Source of the DNA: Microglena sp. YARC
Taxonomy: Eukaryota; Chlorophyta; Chlorophyceae; Chlamydomonadales; Chlamydomonadaceae
Length of the DNA: 64,000 nucleotides
Direction of reading: 5' to 3'
Assembly: GCA_022414725.1 (NCBI GenBank)
Contig: CM039464.1
Coordinates: 4,376,805 to 4,440,804 of the forward strand
Position numbers and translations under genes: made by a program. The notes below the pieces were generated by a model. The model was not told the DNA's origin. It made no database searches and was given only the letters and a program-made list of their open reading frames with translations. Shown here in pieces: positions 51,676 through 61,699 of the stretch (position 1 is its first letter; every line of letters begins with the position of its first letter).

Positions 51676-51921
51676 ATGTGCACAATAGGTGTCCTGGAAC
51701 TCGAAGCTTGCATCATTTGCTTGCAGCACTGGGCACATAGACTGGCAGGAACGTCAGTCTTGTGCTACATGGATAAGGTCCAAGCTGTTTCAGCTGTGTA
51801 TAAGGGGGGTTCCAGGATAACACGCATCAGGGATGATAACATCCCATTATCGGCATTAGGAAAAACTGTGGATCTCCTATATGCATGGGTGGCCTCACCC
51901 ACTGACACACTTTGCTTGTGA
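51676..51921 (+). pseudogene. RNase H-like domain of DIRS-like element, copy 1
   Basis: An 81-codon frame encodes ELEACIICLQHWAHRLAGTS, then VLCYMDKVQAVSAVYKGGSR and LLYAWVAS. The E-L-x-A...L..W spacing, the (M)D-(N/K)..AV..I.KGGS motif and the terminal W match the RNase H region of DIRS/Ngaro elements. The usual DN is DK here. There is no start codon context of its own, so it is a fragment of a polyprotein. The copy 2 counterpart is at about 54,786-55,030 with indels. Confidence 0.65.
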
Positions 51922-52379
51922 TCAGACCTGCCCAGAAGCTTACCCCTTTCATATCTTCCTCCCACCCCCCCATAGGATGTACCATCTACCAAGGCACCAA
52001 GGAAGGATGCTTAGGTGCACCAGCTGCAGCCAGCACACACCACCCCAGTGCATCAGCTTGGGCAGGAATGCCATGTCCTGTGGTACATTCAATGCTCAGC
52101 CTGCACACTTATAGGAGTGTCTCTCCACATCACTAGCTTCCAAGGCCAACAAGGGCCAGGGAGTTAGGGATGTTGGAGGCTCTACCTTGCTGTACGGAAG
52201 CTCAAAAGACACTTATGCAAGTGATCTTAAGCGACACCAAGTGCATGGCTGAAGTTACTTGCTTACTGAGCAGAATGCACTCCCTCCTGGCCCCAAGGAA
52301 CAAGTGCCTTTGATGCTAGTTTAAAACTGGTCATGGTTGGGCAGGAGGTCATAACCAACCGGCCACCATTACAACCATG

Positions 52380-52939
52380 TCAGCACTAGCTGATTGGCAC
52401 AGGCCCAAGGGACTGGACCCTTAGCACTCTGGTTTCCAGTGTTGCGGGACAGATCTCTAAGGCCTTTAGGGTGTTCCAGGGCCTAAGGGAGTTGCACGTG
52501 GCAAAGAGGGCAGTGTTGTAAGTCCCTCATGTTTGTGTGTCTGGAGACCATGAGGAAGCTGAAAACCCTGCTGCCCCACATGGAGGACGTGTTTACTAAA
52601 GATGCAGCTTGGCTAGTGATGGGTTTCTTTGACCTCCTTAGGAGGAGTGAGCTTATTGCTCTACTTTTGTCAGTGTAGTCCCCCCTTCTTTCAGGTCAGG
52701 CTTTGTCCTATAGAATGAAGTCTTTTCTCACTGCTATTGCACACTCTCACCCCAAACTGGACATAGTTCCAGCTAGCTTTGCCTTGCACAGCCTCAGACG
52801 GGGAGGTATAGTAGCAGCTTGGGCTAATGGGGCAGATCTAGAGACTATTAGAACTCAAGGTAGGTGGAAATCAGATGCCATTAAGGCATATCTGATCCCA
52901 GACCTCTCGGTCAAGTTGAACTTTGCCTCCAGCCTCTGA
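52380..52939 (+). pseudogene. Tyrosine recombinase of DIRS-like element, copy 1
   Basis: Two frames joined by frameshifts make up most of a tyrosine recombinase catalytic domain. The first part carries MRKLKTLLPHM and AAWLVMGFFDLLRRSELIAL, whose Arg fits box I. After a stop near 52,677 the second (52,703-52,939) carries LHSLRRGGIVAAWANGADLE, TIRTQGRWKSDAIKAYL. These contain the H-x-x-R of box II, Trp in place of the second His, and the candidate nucleophile Tyr. This R-HxxR-W-Y set is typical of DIRS/Crypton-type recombinases. The C-terminal half is intact; the whole gene is not. Confidence 0.8.
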
Positions 52940-53129
52940 GCCTAGCATTCCCCCCCTCTTTCTTTCTCTTGATACCCCATCACTTAGCCAAGCCTGCTGT
53001 CCTGTACATGCTCCTTACTCCTACACCTTTCCCCCAGTCCCCCTTTACACTCCTTTCCTTTACTTAGTGGGACTGATTTATATATCCTGAGGGCACGTGT
53101 GTGTGAAATTGCAGTGACTCTTGCATATG

Positions 53130-53535
53130 GTAGTATCACAAAGACAGACCTGAACAGTCTGGACTTACAAGCTAGATAGTGCAGTTGACTTTATTTAATG
53201 GTAAAAGCTGATAAGACCAGTAAAGCCAGCCAGTGTCGTGATATACCCCCTAATTAAGGGAAATATCACACATGAAGCTAAATCTTTACAAGGCCCAGCA
53301 TACACCTTAAATATGTCTACTAGCACTTGTACCAATGGGGGCCCCATCTGAAAGATCGCTGGACCTCTCGGGCAGTGACTCAATGTCCAGCAAGCAGGCC
53401 CCCAACTTTTGCAAATATAAGTACTGACAATGATGAAGCCTGCATGTGTGCTTATTTCCTCAACCCTTAAGGGTAAATTATATGTATTGGAAATATGAAA
53501 AGCAACTGTAAGGAATCTGAGTCAACCGTCTGAAT
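53130..53535 (+). repeat. B repeat of the DIRS-like element, copy 1
   Basis: The tail module runs from GTATCACAAAGACAGACC to AACCGTCTGAAT. Repeated at about 56,258-56,664 and 57,000-57,408. It includes GATATACCCCCTAATTAAGG, present also inside the element in diverged form. Confidence 0.85.
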
Positions 53536-56500
53536 GCCGCATTTCCCACACAGTATTCGGACGCGCGACGTAAGATTCCGCAGGACGCCTTCATATTTCA
53601 AATACCCGTAAACCCCCGGGCAAAACCAGGAGTAACCACCGCCAGTGTTTTCACAGCAGTACTGTCCTGCCCGGTATTTAATCAAGTGCACAGTCACTGG
53701 GGGCACTAAATTCTTGGTGCCCCAAGTTGCTAAGCCTTGATCTTAACCAACTTTTCGGGTTGCGTCGAGATCCCATCCCGCAGGTCCCGCAAAACGATCG
53801 ATGATGGCGCACGGGCCTCCGATCAAGGCTCGCTCTGAAAAGCTACACCGCAATCCCAACCCATCGCAAGATGAGTGGGCAACGGGAGTTGCATTCATCG
53901 ACCTATCCTATAGCTCCCTGATGCCCCCAAGACCTCCAATCCTCTAGCGCCTATGCCGCTAGATTCCCTCCCAGCCAGATCGAGAAGAAAGGTGAGAGTA
54001 TTGAGTTCCTTCCCTCTCCCCCTCTGCTCCCGCGACTCGTAGTCGACCATCGCGTTCTCCTTCTTTGCCTTCCTTTTCTGCCAGTGCCTTTTGCACAGCA
54101 GCCCTGTTCGCCCTTAAGTTTGCGTCGTTCAGCTTTTGCTAGAATTTGTCTTCCTACAGTAGCCCACTCACATTCATAGCTGCATCTTCAAATCACAACC
54201 CCCTTTGTGGGAGACCTGATGGTTGAGATGTTCCAACCCATGAATTGGAAGACAGGGAAAAGTGGCTCAACTCAACTGAAACCAAGCTGAATATAGAGAG
54301 ATGGCAGTCCTGGGCCAGATGAATTTAGGTGTCCCTTGTCTAGGTTTCTAGAATACCTTCCTTCACTGGGGTCATGGTTGTATGAGCAATTTACCTGATC
54401 ACTCACCACCCTGAAACAACCCTGTGACAGGTAATAAATAGGTAGATGGATTAGCTCTTCCCCAAAGTCCACACCCCTTGGGATACCTGCACACTATCCA
54501 ACTCTTGTTTGATGCCCTATACCCTGTCACCACCTACCATACCACTTACAAGGCACAGGCTTAAATCCCATAGATATTTAAATTGGTAACATAGCTGATT
54601 AATGACCAGTACGGCCAGCCAATGGTGTGATATACCCCCTAATTAAGGAAATTATCACACACCACGAGCTAAAAACGTTACAAAGTCCAGCCTACACTTT
54701 AAATAAATCTAACAAGGGCCACACTAAGTGACCTGGAGTCTGGGACAAGGCTCTGAGCTGGAGTGGCATGAGTCCGGTAGGGGTACATGTGCACAATAGG
54801 TGTCCTGGAACTCGAAGCTTGCATATTTGCTTGCAGCACTGGGCACATAGACTGGCAGGAACGTCAGTCTTGTGCGCTACATGGATAAGGTCCAAGCTGT
54901 TTCAGCTGTGTATTAAGGGGGGTTCCAGGATAAACACGCATCAGGGATGATAACATCCCATTTATCGGCATTAGGAAAAACTGTGATCTCCTATATGCAT
55001 GGGTGGCCTCACCCACTGACACACACTTTGCTTGTGATCAGACCTGCCCAGAAGCTTACCCTTTCATATCTTCCTCCCACCCCCCCATAGGATGTACCCA
55101 ATCTACCAAGGCCACCAAGGGAAGGATGCTTAGGTGCACCAGCTGCAGCCGCACAGCCACCCCCAGTGCATCAGCTTGGGCAGGAATGCCATGTCCTGTG
55201 GTACATTCAAGTGCTCAGCCTGCACACTATAGGAGTGTCTCTCCACATCACTAGCTTCCAAGGCCAACAAGGGCCAGGGAGTTAGGGATGTTGGAGGGCT
55301 CTACCTTGGCTGTACGGAAGCTCAAAAGACACTTATGCAAGTGATCTTAAGCGACACCAAGTGCATGGCTGAAGTTACTTGCTTACTGAGGCAGAATGCA
55401 CTCCCTCCTGGCCCCAAGGAACAAGTGCCTTTGATGCTAGTTAAAACTGGTCATGGGTTGGGCAGGAGGTCATAACCAAACCGGCCACCATTACAACCAT
55501 GTCAGCACTAGCTGATTGGCACAGGCCCAAGGGACTGGACCTTAGCACTCTGGTTCCAGTGTTTGCGGGACAGATCTCTAAGGCCTTTAGGGTGTTCCAG
55601 GGCCTAAGGGAGTTGCACGTGGCAAAGAGGCAGTGTTGTAAGTCCCTCATGTTTGTGTGTCTGGAGACCATGAGGAAGCTGAAAACCCTGCTGCCCCACA
55701 TGAGAGGACGTGTTTACTAAGATGCAGCTTGGCTAGTGATGGGTTTCTTTTGACCTCCTTAGGAGGAGTGAGCTTATTGCTCTACTTTTGTCAGTGTAGT
55801 CCCCCCCTTCTTTCAGGTCAGGCTTTTGTCCTATAGAATGAAGTCTTTTCTCACTGCTATTGCACACTCTCACCCCAAACTGGACATAGTTCCAGCTAGC
55901 TTTGCCTTGCACAGCCTCAGACGGGGAGGTATAGTAGCAGCTTGGGCTAATGGGGCAGATCTTAGAGACTATTTAGAACTCAAGGTAGGTGGAAATCAGA
56001 TGCCATTAAGGCATATCTGATCCCCAGACCTCTCGGTCAAGTTGAACTTTGCCTCCAGCCTCTGAGCCTAGCATTCCCCCCTCTTTCTTTTCTCTTGATA
56101 CCCCATCACTTAGCCAAGCCTGCTGTCCTGTACATGCTCCTTACTCCTACACCTTTCCCCCAGTCCCCCTTTACACTCCTTTCCTTTACTTAGTGGGACT
56201 GATTTATATATCCTGAGGGCACGTGTGTGTGAAATTGCAGTGACTCTTGCATATGGTAGTATCACAAAGACAGACCTGAACAGTCTGGACTTACAAGCTA
56301 GATAGTGCAGTTGACTTTATTTAATGGTTAAAAGCTGATAAGACCAGTAAAGCCCAGCCAGTGTCGTGATATACCCCCTAATTAAGGGAAATATCACACA
56401 TGAAGCTAAATCTTTACAAGGCCCAGCATACACCTTAAATATGTCTACTAGCACTTGTACCAATGGGGGCCCCATCTGAAAGATCGCTGGACCTCTCGGG

Positions 56501-56664
56501 CAGTGACTCAATGTCCAGCAAGCAGGCCCCCAACTTTTGCAAATATAAGTTACTGACAATGATGAAGCCTGCATGTGTGCTTATTTCCTCAACCCTTAAG
56601 GGTAAATTATATGTATTGGAAATATGAAAAGCAACTGTAAGGAATCTGAGTCAACCGTCTGAAT
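53536..56664 (+). mobile_element. DIRS-like element, tandem copy 2
   Basis: Colinear with copy 1 and very similar. Most visible differences are one-base indels, many in short homopolymers (for example CTCCGCG versus CTCCCGCG, CCTTTGC versus CCTTTTGC). The recombinase C-terminal part (55,826-56,062) is broken after ANGADL by inserted T residues. The RNase H-like region (54,786-55,030) is likewise broken. Confidence 0.85.
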
Positions 56665-57408
56665 GCCGCATTTCCCACACAGTATTCGGACGCGCGACGT
56701 AAGATTCCGCAGGACGCCTTCATATTTCAAATACCCGTAAAACCCCCGGGCAAAAACCAGGGAGTAACCACCGCCAGTGTTTTCACAGCAGTACTGTCCT
56801 GCCCTGTATTTAATCAAGTGCACAGTCACTGGGGGCACTAAATTCTTGGTGCCCCAAGTTGCTAAGCCTTGATCTTAACCAACTTTTCGGGTTCCCACCC
56901 ACATCCCTCTGTCCCACAAGGAGTTATATCTTCCAGAAGCTACCAGAGCCTCCCAGGGGAAGTGACTCTGTTATTATTTGACAGTAGCGACTCTATTGTA
57001 GTAGCACAAAGACAGACCTGAACAGTCTGGACTTACAAGCTAGATAGTGCAGTTGACTTTATTTAATGGTTAAAAGCTGATAAGACCAGTAAAGCCAGCC
57101 AGTGTCGTGATTTACCCCTAATTAAGGGAAATATCACACACGAAGCTAAATCTTTTACAAGGCCCAGCATACACCTTAAATATGTCTACTAGGCACTTGT
57201 TACCAATGGGGGCCCCATCTGAAAGATCGCTGGACCTCTCGCGGCAGTGACTCAATGTCCAGCAAAGCAGGCCCCCAACTTTTGCAAATATAAGTACTGA
57301 CAATGATGAAGCCTGCATGTGTGCTTATTTCCTCAACCCTTAAGGGTAAATTATATGTATTGGAAATATGAAAAGCAACTGTAAGGAATCTGAGTCAACC
57401 GTCTGAAT
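56665..57408 (+). repeat. DIRS-like element, terminal A-linker-B unit (copy 3)
   Basis: The A module (56,665-56,895) joins the B module (from about 57,000) through about 105 bp of unique linker starting CCCACCCACATCCC. It contains no recombinase or RNase H sequence. It corresponds to the A2-B2 terminus of split-direct-repeat elements. Confidence 0.8.
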
Positions 57409-57895
57409 AATAACAATTAACCTGTACCATGATACAAACCTGACACAAACAATAACAATTAACCTGTACCATGATACAAACCTGACACAAACAATAATTG
57501 TTAACCTGTAACATGATACAAACCTGACACAAACAATAACAATTAACCTGTACCATGATACAAACCTGACACAAACAATAACAATTAACCTGTAACATGA
57601 TACAAACCTGAAACAAACAATAACAATTAACCTGTAACATGATACAAACCTGACACAAACAATAACAATTAACCTGTAACATGATTACATGATACAAACC
57701 TGACACAAACAATAACAATTAACCTGTACCATGATACAAACCTGATACAAACAATAACAATTAACCTGTAACACGATACAACAAAAATATTAACCTGTAA
57801 ACATGATACAAAACCTGATACAAACAATAACAATTAACCTGTAACATGATACAAACCTGATACAAACAAAAACAAATAAATGAAATCAGGTAACC
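57409..57895. repeat. 42-bp minisatellite, right part (about eleven copies)
   Basis: Continuation of the array interrupted at 50,424, with the same unit and similar variant types (GTACC versus GTAAC). Confidence 0.95.
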
Positions 57896-58059
57896 ATGTG
57901 AAATACGGGCCATCTACATGCGGAATTCGTCAGAGCCTTTTTTCTCGCTACCGGTAGCGATCGCGATCTGGGACCCTGTTTTTCCAGGTTCTACCAGGAG
58001 CCTAACCTTGAAAGACACAAAATACTGGATCACTACCAGAAGAACCAGCCCCTTTCAGC

Positions 58060-58260
58060 GAATCATTTGGTCTAGTGGTACACCAAATCCCTTGAGGACG
58101 TAGAGTCAGGGTTTCGATATTCCCCCTACAGTCGCTTCTTAGCGTTGCAGGTCGTTGTCAACCGCGATGGTGCTTCTCCAGTTCAGGTAGAAGACCGCTC
58201 TCTACCCGCGTACGACGGGTTCCCTTAATACCACGCCCCACCAGGCGTTATCATTATCAT
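58060..58260 (+). mobile_element. tRNA-derived SINE, copy 2, with imperfect target duplication
   Basis: The head has TTTGGTCTAGTGGTACACC (A box-like, close to the Glu/Asp-tRNA type) and AGGGTTTCGATATTCCCC (B box with one extra base). The body has GTCAACCGCGATGG; the 3' part is TTCCCTTAATACCACGCCCC, and the tail is GGCGTTATCATTATCATTA. Flanks TACCAGAAGAACCAGCCCCT (about 58,033) and TACCAGAAGACCCCCTTT (about 58,261) look like an imperfect target duplication, as made by LINE machinery. Confidence 0.75.
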
Positions 58261-58660
58261 TACCAGAAGACCCCCTTTCTGAAACGAAAAGGACAGCTAT
58301 GGAGTACGTACGTACGTACCATTTATAAAAAAATGTGATAAGAATCGCACAATTAAATTATCATCCCAGATAAGATGATGCTTTTTGTATATTGTAGAAT
58401 TAAATGATCACTGTAGCACGAACTCAGGGCCCCTGTCGGTAAAACGATTGTTTGGGGTTCAGTTCATCAGTGCTTTTTATTTTGAAGCCCTTCCTATCAC
58501 GCTTGGGCAAGTTCCTTTAGCCTATTTGGCCTACCCCTGGACTGTAACATACATACACACATACTTACCATGTGGCCAGCGTTCCTGATATAGTGGCAAA
58601 GTTGAAGCGCCCATATCCAACCACACATAGCCTCCCAACCTGATTGGTGGTTGGGCAGTG
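58261..58660. other. R1 dispersed repeat copy and unassigned sequence
   Basis: A reverse-orientation R1 copy lies at about 58,445-58,560 (AGTTCATCAGTGCTTTT ... GGACTGTAACATACATAC). The rest shows a (GTAC)n patch near 58,302 and nothing else recognised. Confidence 0.6.
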
Positions 58661-58664
58661 GGTA

Positions 58665-59500
58665 TCAGGGGGGGTAGTGGGGGTGGGTATGAGGGTGGGG
58701 TAGTGGGTATGGTATGTGGGCTAGTGGGTATGGAGGGTGGGTAGTGGGTATACGGGCTGGTAGTGGGTATGAGGGTGGTAGTGGGTATGAGGGTGGGTAG
58801 TGGGTAGAGGGTGGGTAGTGGGTATACGGGTGGGTAGTGGGTATGAGGGTGGGTAGTGGGTATGAGGGTGGGTAGTGGGTATACGGGTGGGTAGTGGGTA
58901 TGAGGGTGGGTAGTGGGTATACGGGTGGGTAGTGGGTATGAGGGTGGGTAGTGGGTATGAGGGTGGGTAGTGGGTATACGGGTGGGTAGTGGGTATGAGG
59001 GTGGGTAGTGGGTATGAGGTGGGTAGTGGGTATACGGGTGGGTATGAGGGTGGGTAGTGGGTAGTGGGTATACGGGTGGGTAGTGGGTATGAGGGTGGGT
59101 AGTGGGTATACGGGGTGTGGGGTGAGGGTGGGTAGTGGTATACGGCCAGTGGGTAGTGGGTATGAGGGTGGGTAGTGGGTATGAGGGTGGTAGTGGGTAT
59201 ACGGGGGGTAGTGGGTATGAGGGTGGTAGTGGGTATACGGGTGGTAGTGGGTATGAGGGTGGTAGTGGGTATGAGGGTGGGTAGTGGGTATGAGGGTGGG
59301 TAGTGGGTATACGGGTGGGTAGTGGGTATGAGGGTGGGTAGTGGGTATACGGTGGGTAGTGGGTATACGGGTGGGTAGTGGGTATGAGGGTGCGGTAGTG
59401 GGTATGAGGGTGGGTAGTGGGTATACGGGTGGGTAGTGGGTTTCTAAGGGTGGGTAGTGGGTATACGGGTGCGGTAGTGGGGTATGAGGGTGGGTATGTA
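58665..59500. repeat. About 19-bp G-rich minisatellite, about 42 copies
   Basis: The unit GGGTGGGTAGTGGGTATGA alternates with GGGTGGGTAGTGGGTATAC in an irregular order. The G-rich strand could form quadruplexes. Confidence 0.95.
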
Positions 59501-59930
59501 TGTATGCTTAACAGTCCAGGGGTAGGCCAAACAAGCTGTCCAACCGTGATAGGAAGGGCTCAAATAAGAAAAAAGCATTGATGAAACCTGACCTCCAAAC
59601 GATCGTGGGTGGGTGGGTGCTTTAGGGTTAGGGTCGCATCCAACCTGATTGGTGGGTGGGCTGGTGGGGGTTTATGGTTTAGGGTCGTCTCTGACCTGTT
59701 AGGTGGGTGGGTGGCAAGGTAGGTGGGAGGATGGGTGAGTTTGGGCTACCCTAAATTGTATGTATATATCAATGCTGTCTATTCTTGAGACCATTTATGT
59801 GGGTTTGTACAGGTAGGGAACAGGGTGCTACTGTACTCTAGTGGAGATAGTGATTATTCTAGGTTGGGCAAGTCCCTTTACCTTCTTTGGCTACCCCTGG
59901 ATTGTAACAAACAACACACGGATATGAGGG
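59500..59930. other. R1 dispersed repeat copies and unassigned sequence
   Basis: A forward R1 copy at about 59,505-59,600 and a partial reverse copy at about 59,855-59,910. Between them are short GGTGGGTGGG runs. No gene recognised. Confidence 0.6.
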
Positions 59931-61510
59931 TAGGTGGGTGGATGGGTGGGAAGGTAGTTGGGTGGAACGTGGGCGGATGGGAGGGTAGGTGGGTGGGAGG
60001 ATATGTGGATGGGTGGATGGGAGGTGGGTGTGAGGGTAGGTGTGAGGGGGGTGGGTGTGAGGGTAGGTGTGAGGGTGGGTGGGTGTGAGGGTAGGTGTGA
60101 GGGTGGGTGGGTGTGAGGGTAGGTGGGAGTGGGTGGGTGGGAGGTACAAACAACAAGCAAAGGGTGGGTGGCGTGGATGGGTGGATGGGTGTGAGGGTAG
60201 GTGGGTTGGGTACCAAACAAACAACACACAAAGGGTGGGTGGATGGTGGGAGGGTGTGGTGGTGGGTACAAACAACACACAAAGGGTGGAGGGTAGGTAG
60301 GAGGGTGGGGTGGGTGGGTACAAACAACAACAAAGGGTGGGAGGGTAGGTTAGGAGGGTGGGTGGTTGAGGTACAAACAACACACAAAGGGTGGGTGGAT
60401 GGGTGGGAGGGTGGGTGCGGAGGGGTGGAAGGGTAGGTAGGAGGGTGGGTGGTGGGTGGATGGCGTGGGTGGGTGGGTGGGTGGTACAAAACAATCACAT
60501 CAAAGGGTGGGTGGATGGGTGAGGCGCTGGGGTGGAGGGTGGGAGGGTAGGTAGGAGGGTGGGTGGGTGGGTGGGTGGGTGGTGGGTACAAACAACACAC
60601 AAAGGGTGGGAGGGTAGGTAGGAGGGTGGGTGGTTGGTACAAACAACACACAAAGGGTGGGTGGATGGGTGGGAGGGTTTGGGTGGGAGGGTGGGAGGGT
60701 AGGTAGGAGGTGGGTGGGTGGGTGGATGGGTGGGTGGGTGGGTGGGTGGGTACAAACAACACACAAAGGGTGGGTGGATGGGCAGGGAGGGTGGGCGGGA
60801 GGGTGGGAGGGTAGGTAGGCAGGGTGGGTGGTGGATGGGTGGGTGGTGGGTGGGTACAAAACAACACACAAAGGGTGGGAGGGTAAGGTAGGAGGGTGGG
60901 TGGTTGGGTGGGTGGTGGATGGGTGGGAGGGTGGGTGGGAGGGTGGGAGGGTAGGTAGGAGGGTGGGTGGGTGGATGGTGGGTGGGTGGGTGGGTGGTGG
61001 GTGGGTGGGTACAAACAACACACAAAGGGTGGGTGGATGGGTGGAGGGTGGGTGGGAGGGTGGGAGGGTAGGTAGGAGGGTGGGTGGGTGGATGGGTGTT
61101 GGGTGGGTGGGTGGTGGGTACAAACACAACACAAAGGGTGGGTGGATGGGTGGATGGTGGATGGGTGGGAGGGTGGGAGGGTAGGTAGGAGGGTGGGTGG
61201 GTGGGTACAAAACAACACACAAAAAGGGTGGGAGGGTGGGTGTGGATGGTGGGAGGGTGGGTGGGTTGGGTACCCAAACAACACACAAAGGGTGGGAGGG
61301 TAGGTGGATGGGTGGGAGGGTGGGTGGGTGGGTACAAACAACACACAAAGGGTGGGAGGGTAGGTGGATGTGGTGGGAGGGTGGGTGGGTGGGTACAAAC
61401 AACACACAAAGGGTGGGAGGGTAGCGTGGAATGGGTGGAGGGTGGGTGGGTGGGTACAAACAACACAAAGGGTGGGAGGGTAGGTGGATGGTGGGTGGGT
61501 ACAAACAAAC
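59930..61510. repeat. GGGTGGGTGG array punctuated by ACAAACAACACACAAA
   Basis: About 16 units of 60-190 bp each consist of TACAAACAACACACAAAGGG followed by GGGTGGGTGGATGGGTGG-type runs of variable length. Long Pro/Thr/His translations on the minus strand are artefacts of the repeat. Confidence 0.95.
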
Positions 61511-61544
61511 AAACAAAGAGAGCTAAAAAAAAAAAGATAAAAAA

Positions 61545-61680
61545 GATAACGCCTGGAGGGGCGTGAGTGTTAAGGGGACCCTCCCGTCGCCGCAGCTGGG
61601 GAGAGTCACCATGGCAGACATAGCTAAGTGTCACCCTCCAGGCGGGAGGACTCACACAGAGAGCTACTGTACCACTTGTT
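61545..61680 (-). mobile_element. SINE fragment sharing the 3' tail of the tRNA-derived SINEs
   Basis: Minus strand: GCTATGTCTGCCATGGTGAC, CCCCAGCTGCGGCGACGG, GTCCCCTTAACACTCACGCC, CCTCCAGGCGTTATC. The tail matches SINE copies 1 and 2. The body matches the fragment at 13,944-14,028 but not copies 1 and 2, so it is a second subfamily with the same tail. Confidence 0.65.
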
Positions 61681-61699
61681 GGTATTAGAGTACCAGGGC

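Larger units (their letters stand above)
50425..57408 (+). mobile_element. DIRS-order retroelement in split-direct-repeat, head-to-tail form
   Basis: Three head-to-tail copies each begin GCCGCATTTCCCACACAG and end AACCGTCTGAAT: 50,425-53,535 (3,111 bp), 53,536-56,664 (3,129 bp) and 56,665-57,408 (744 bp, internal deletion). The order A-internal-B-A-internal-B-A-linker-B extends the A1-ORFs-B1-A2-B2 split direct repeats of Ngaro/PAT-type elements. RNase H-like and tyrosine recombinase remnants lie inside. Insertion into the 42-bp minisatellite is exact with no target duplication, as expected for recombinase-mediated integration. No reverse transcriptase is recognised, so the unit is non-autonomous or degraded. 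Confidence 0.8.

Noticed and set aside
58060..58130. Functional tRNA gene
   Set aside because: A and B box-like motifs are present but the arms do not pair into a cloverleaf and the B box has an extra base; body and tail match a SINE.
59625..59640. TTTAGGGTTAGGG as telomeric repeat
   Set aside because: Only about two units in a G-rich region; no array and no chromosome end.
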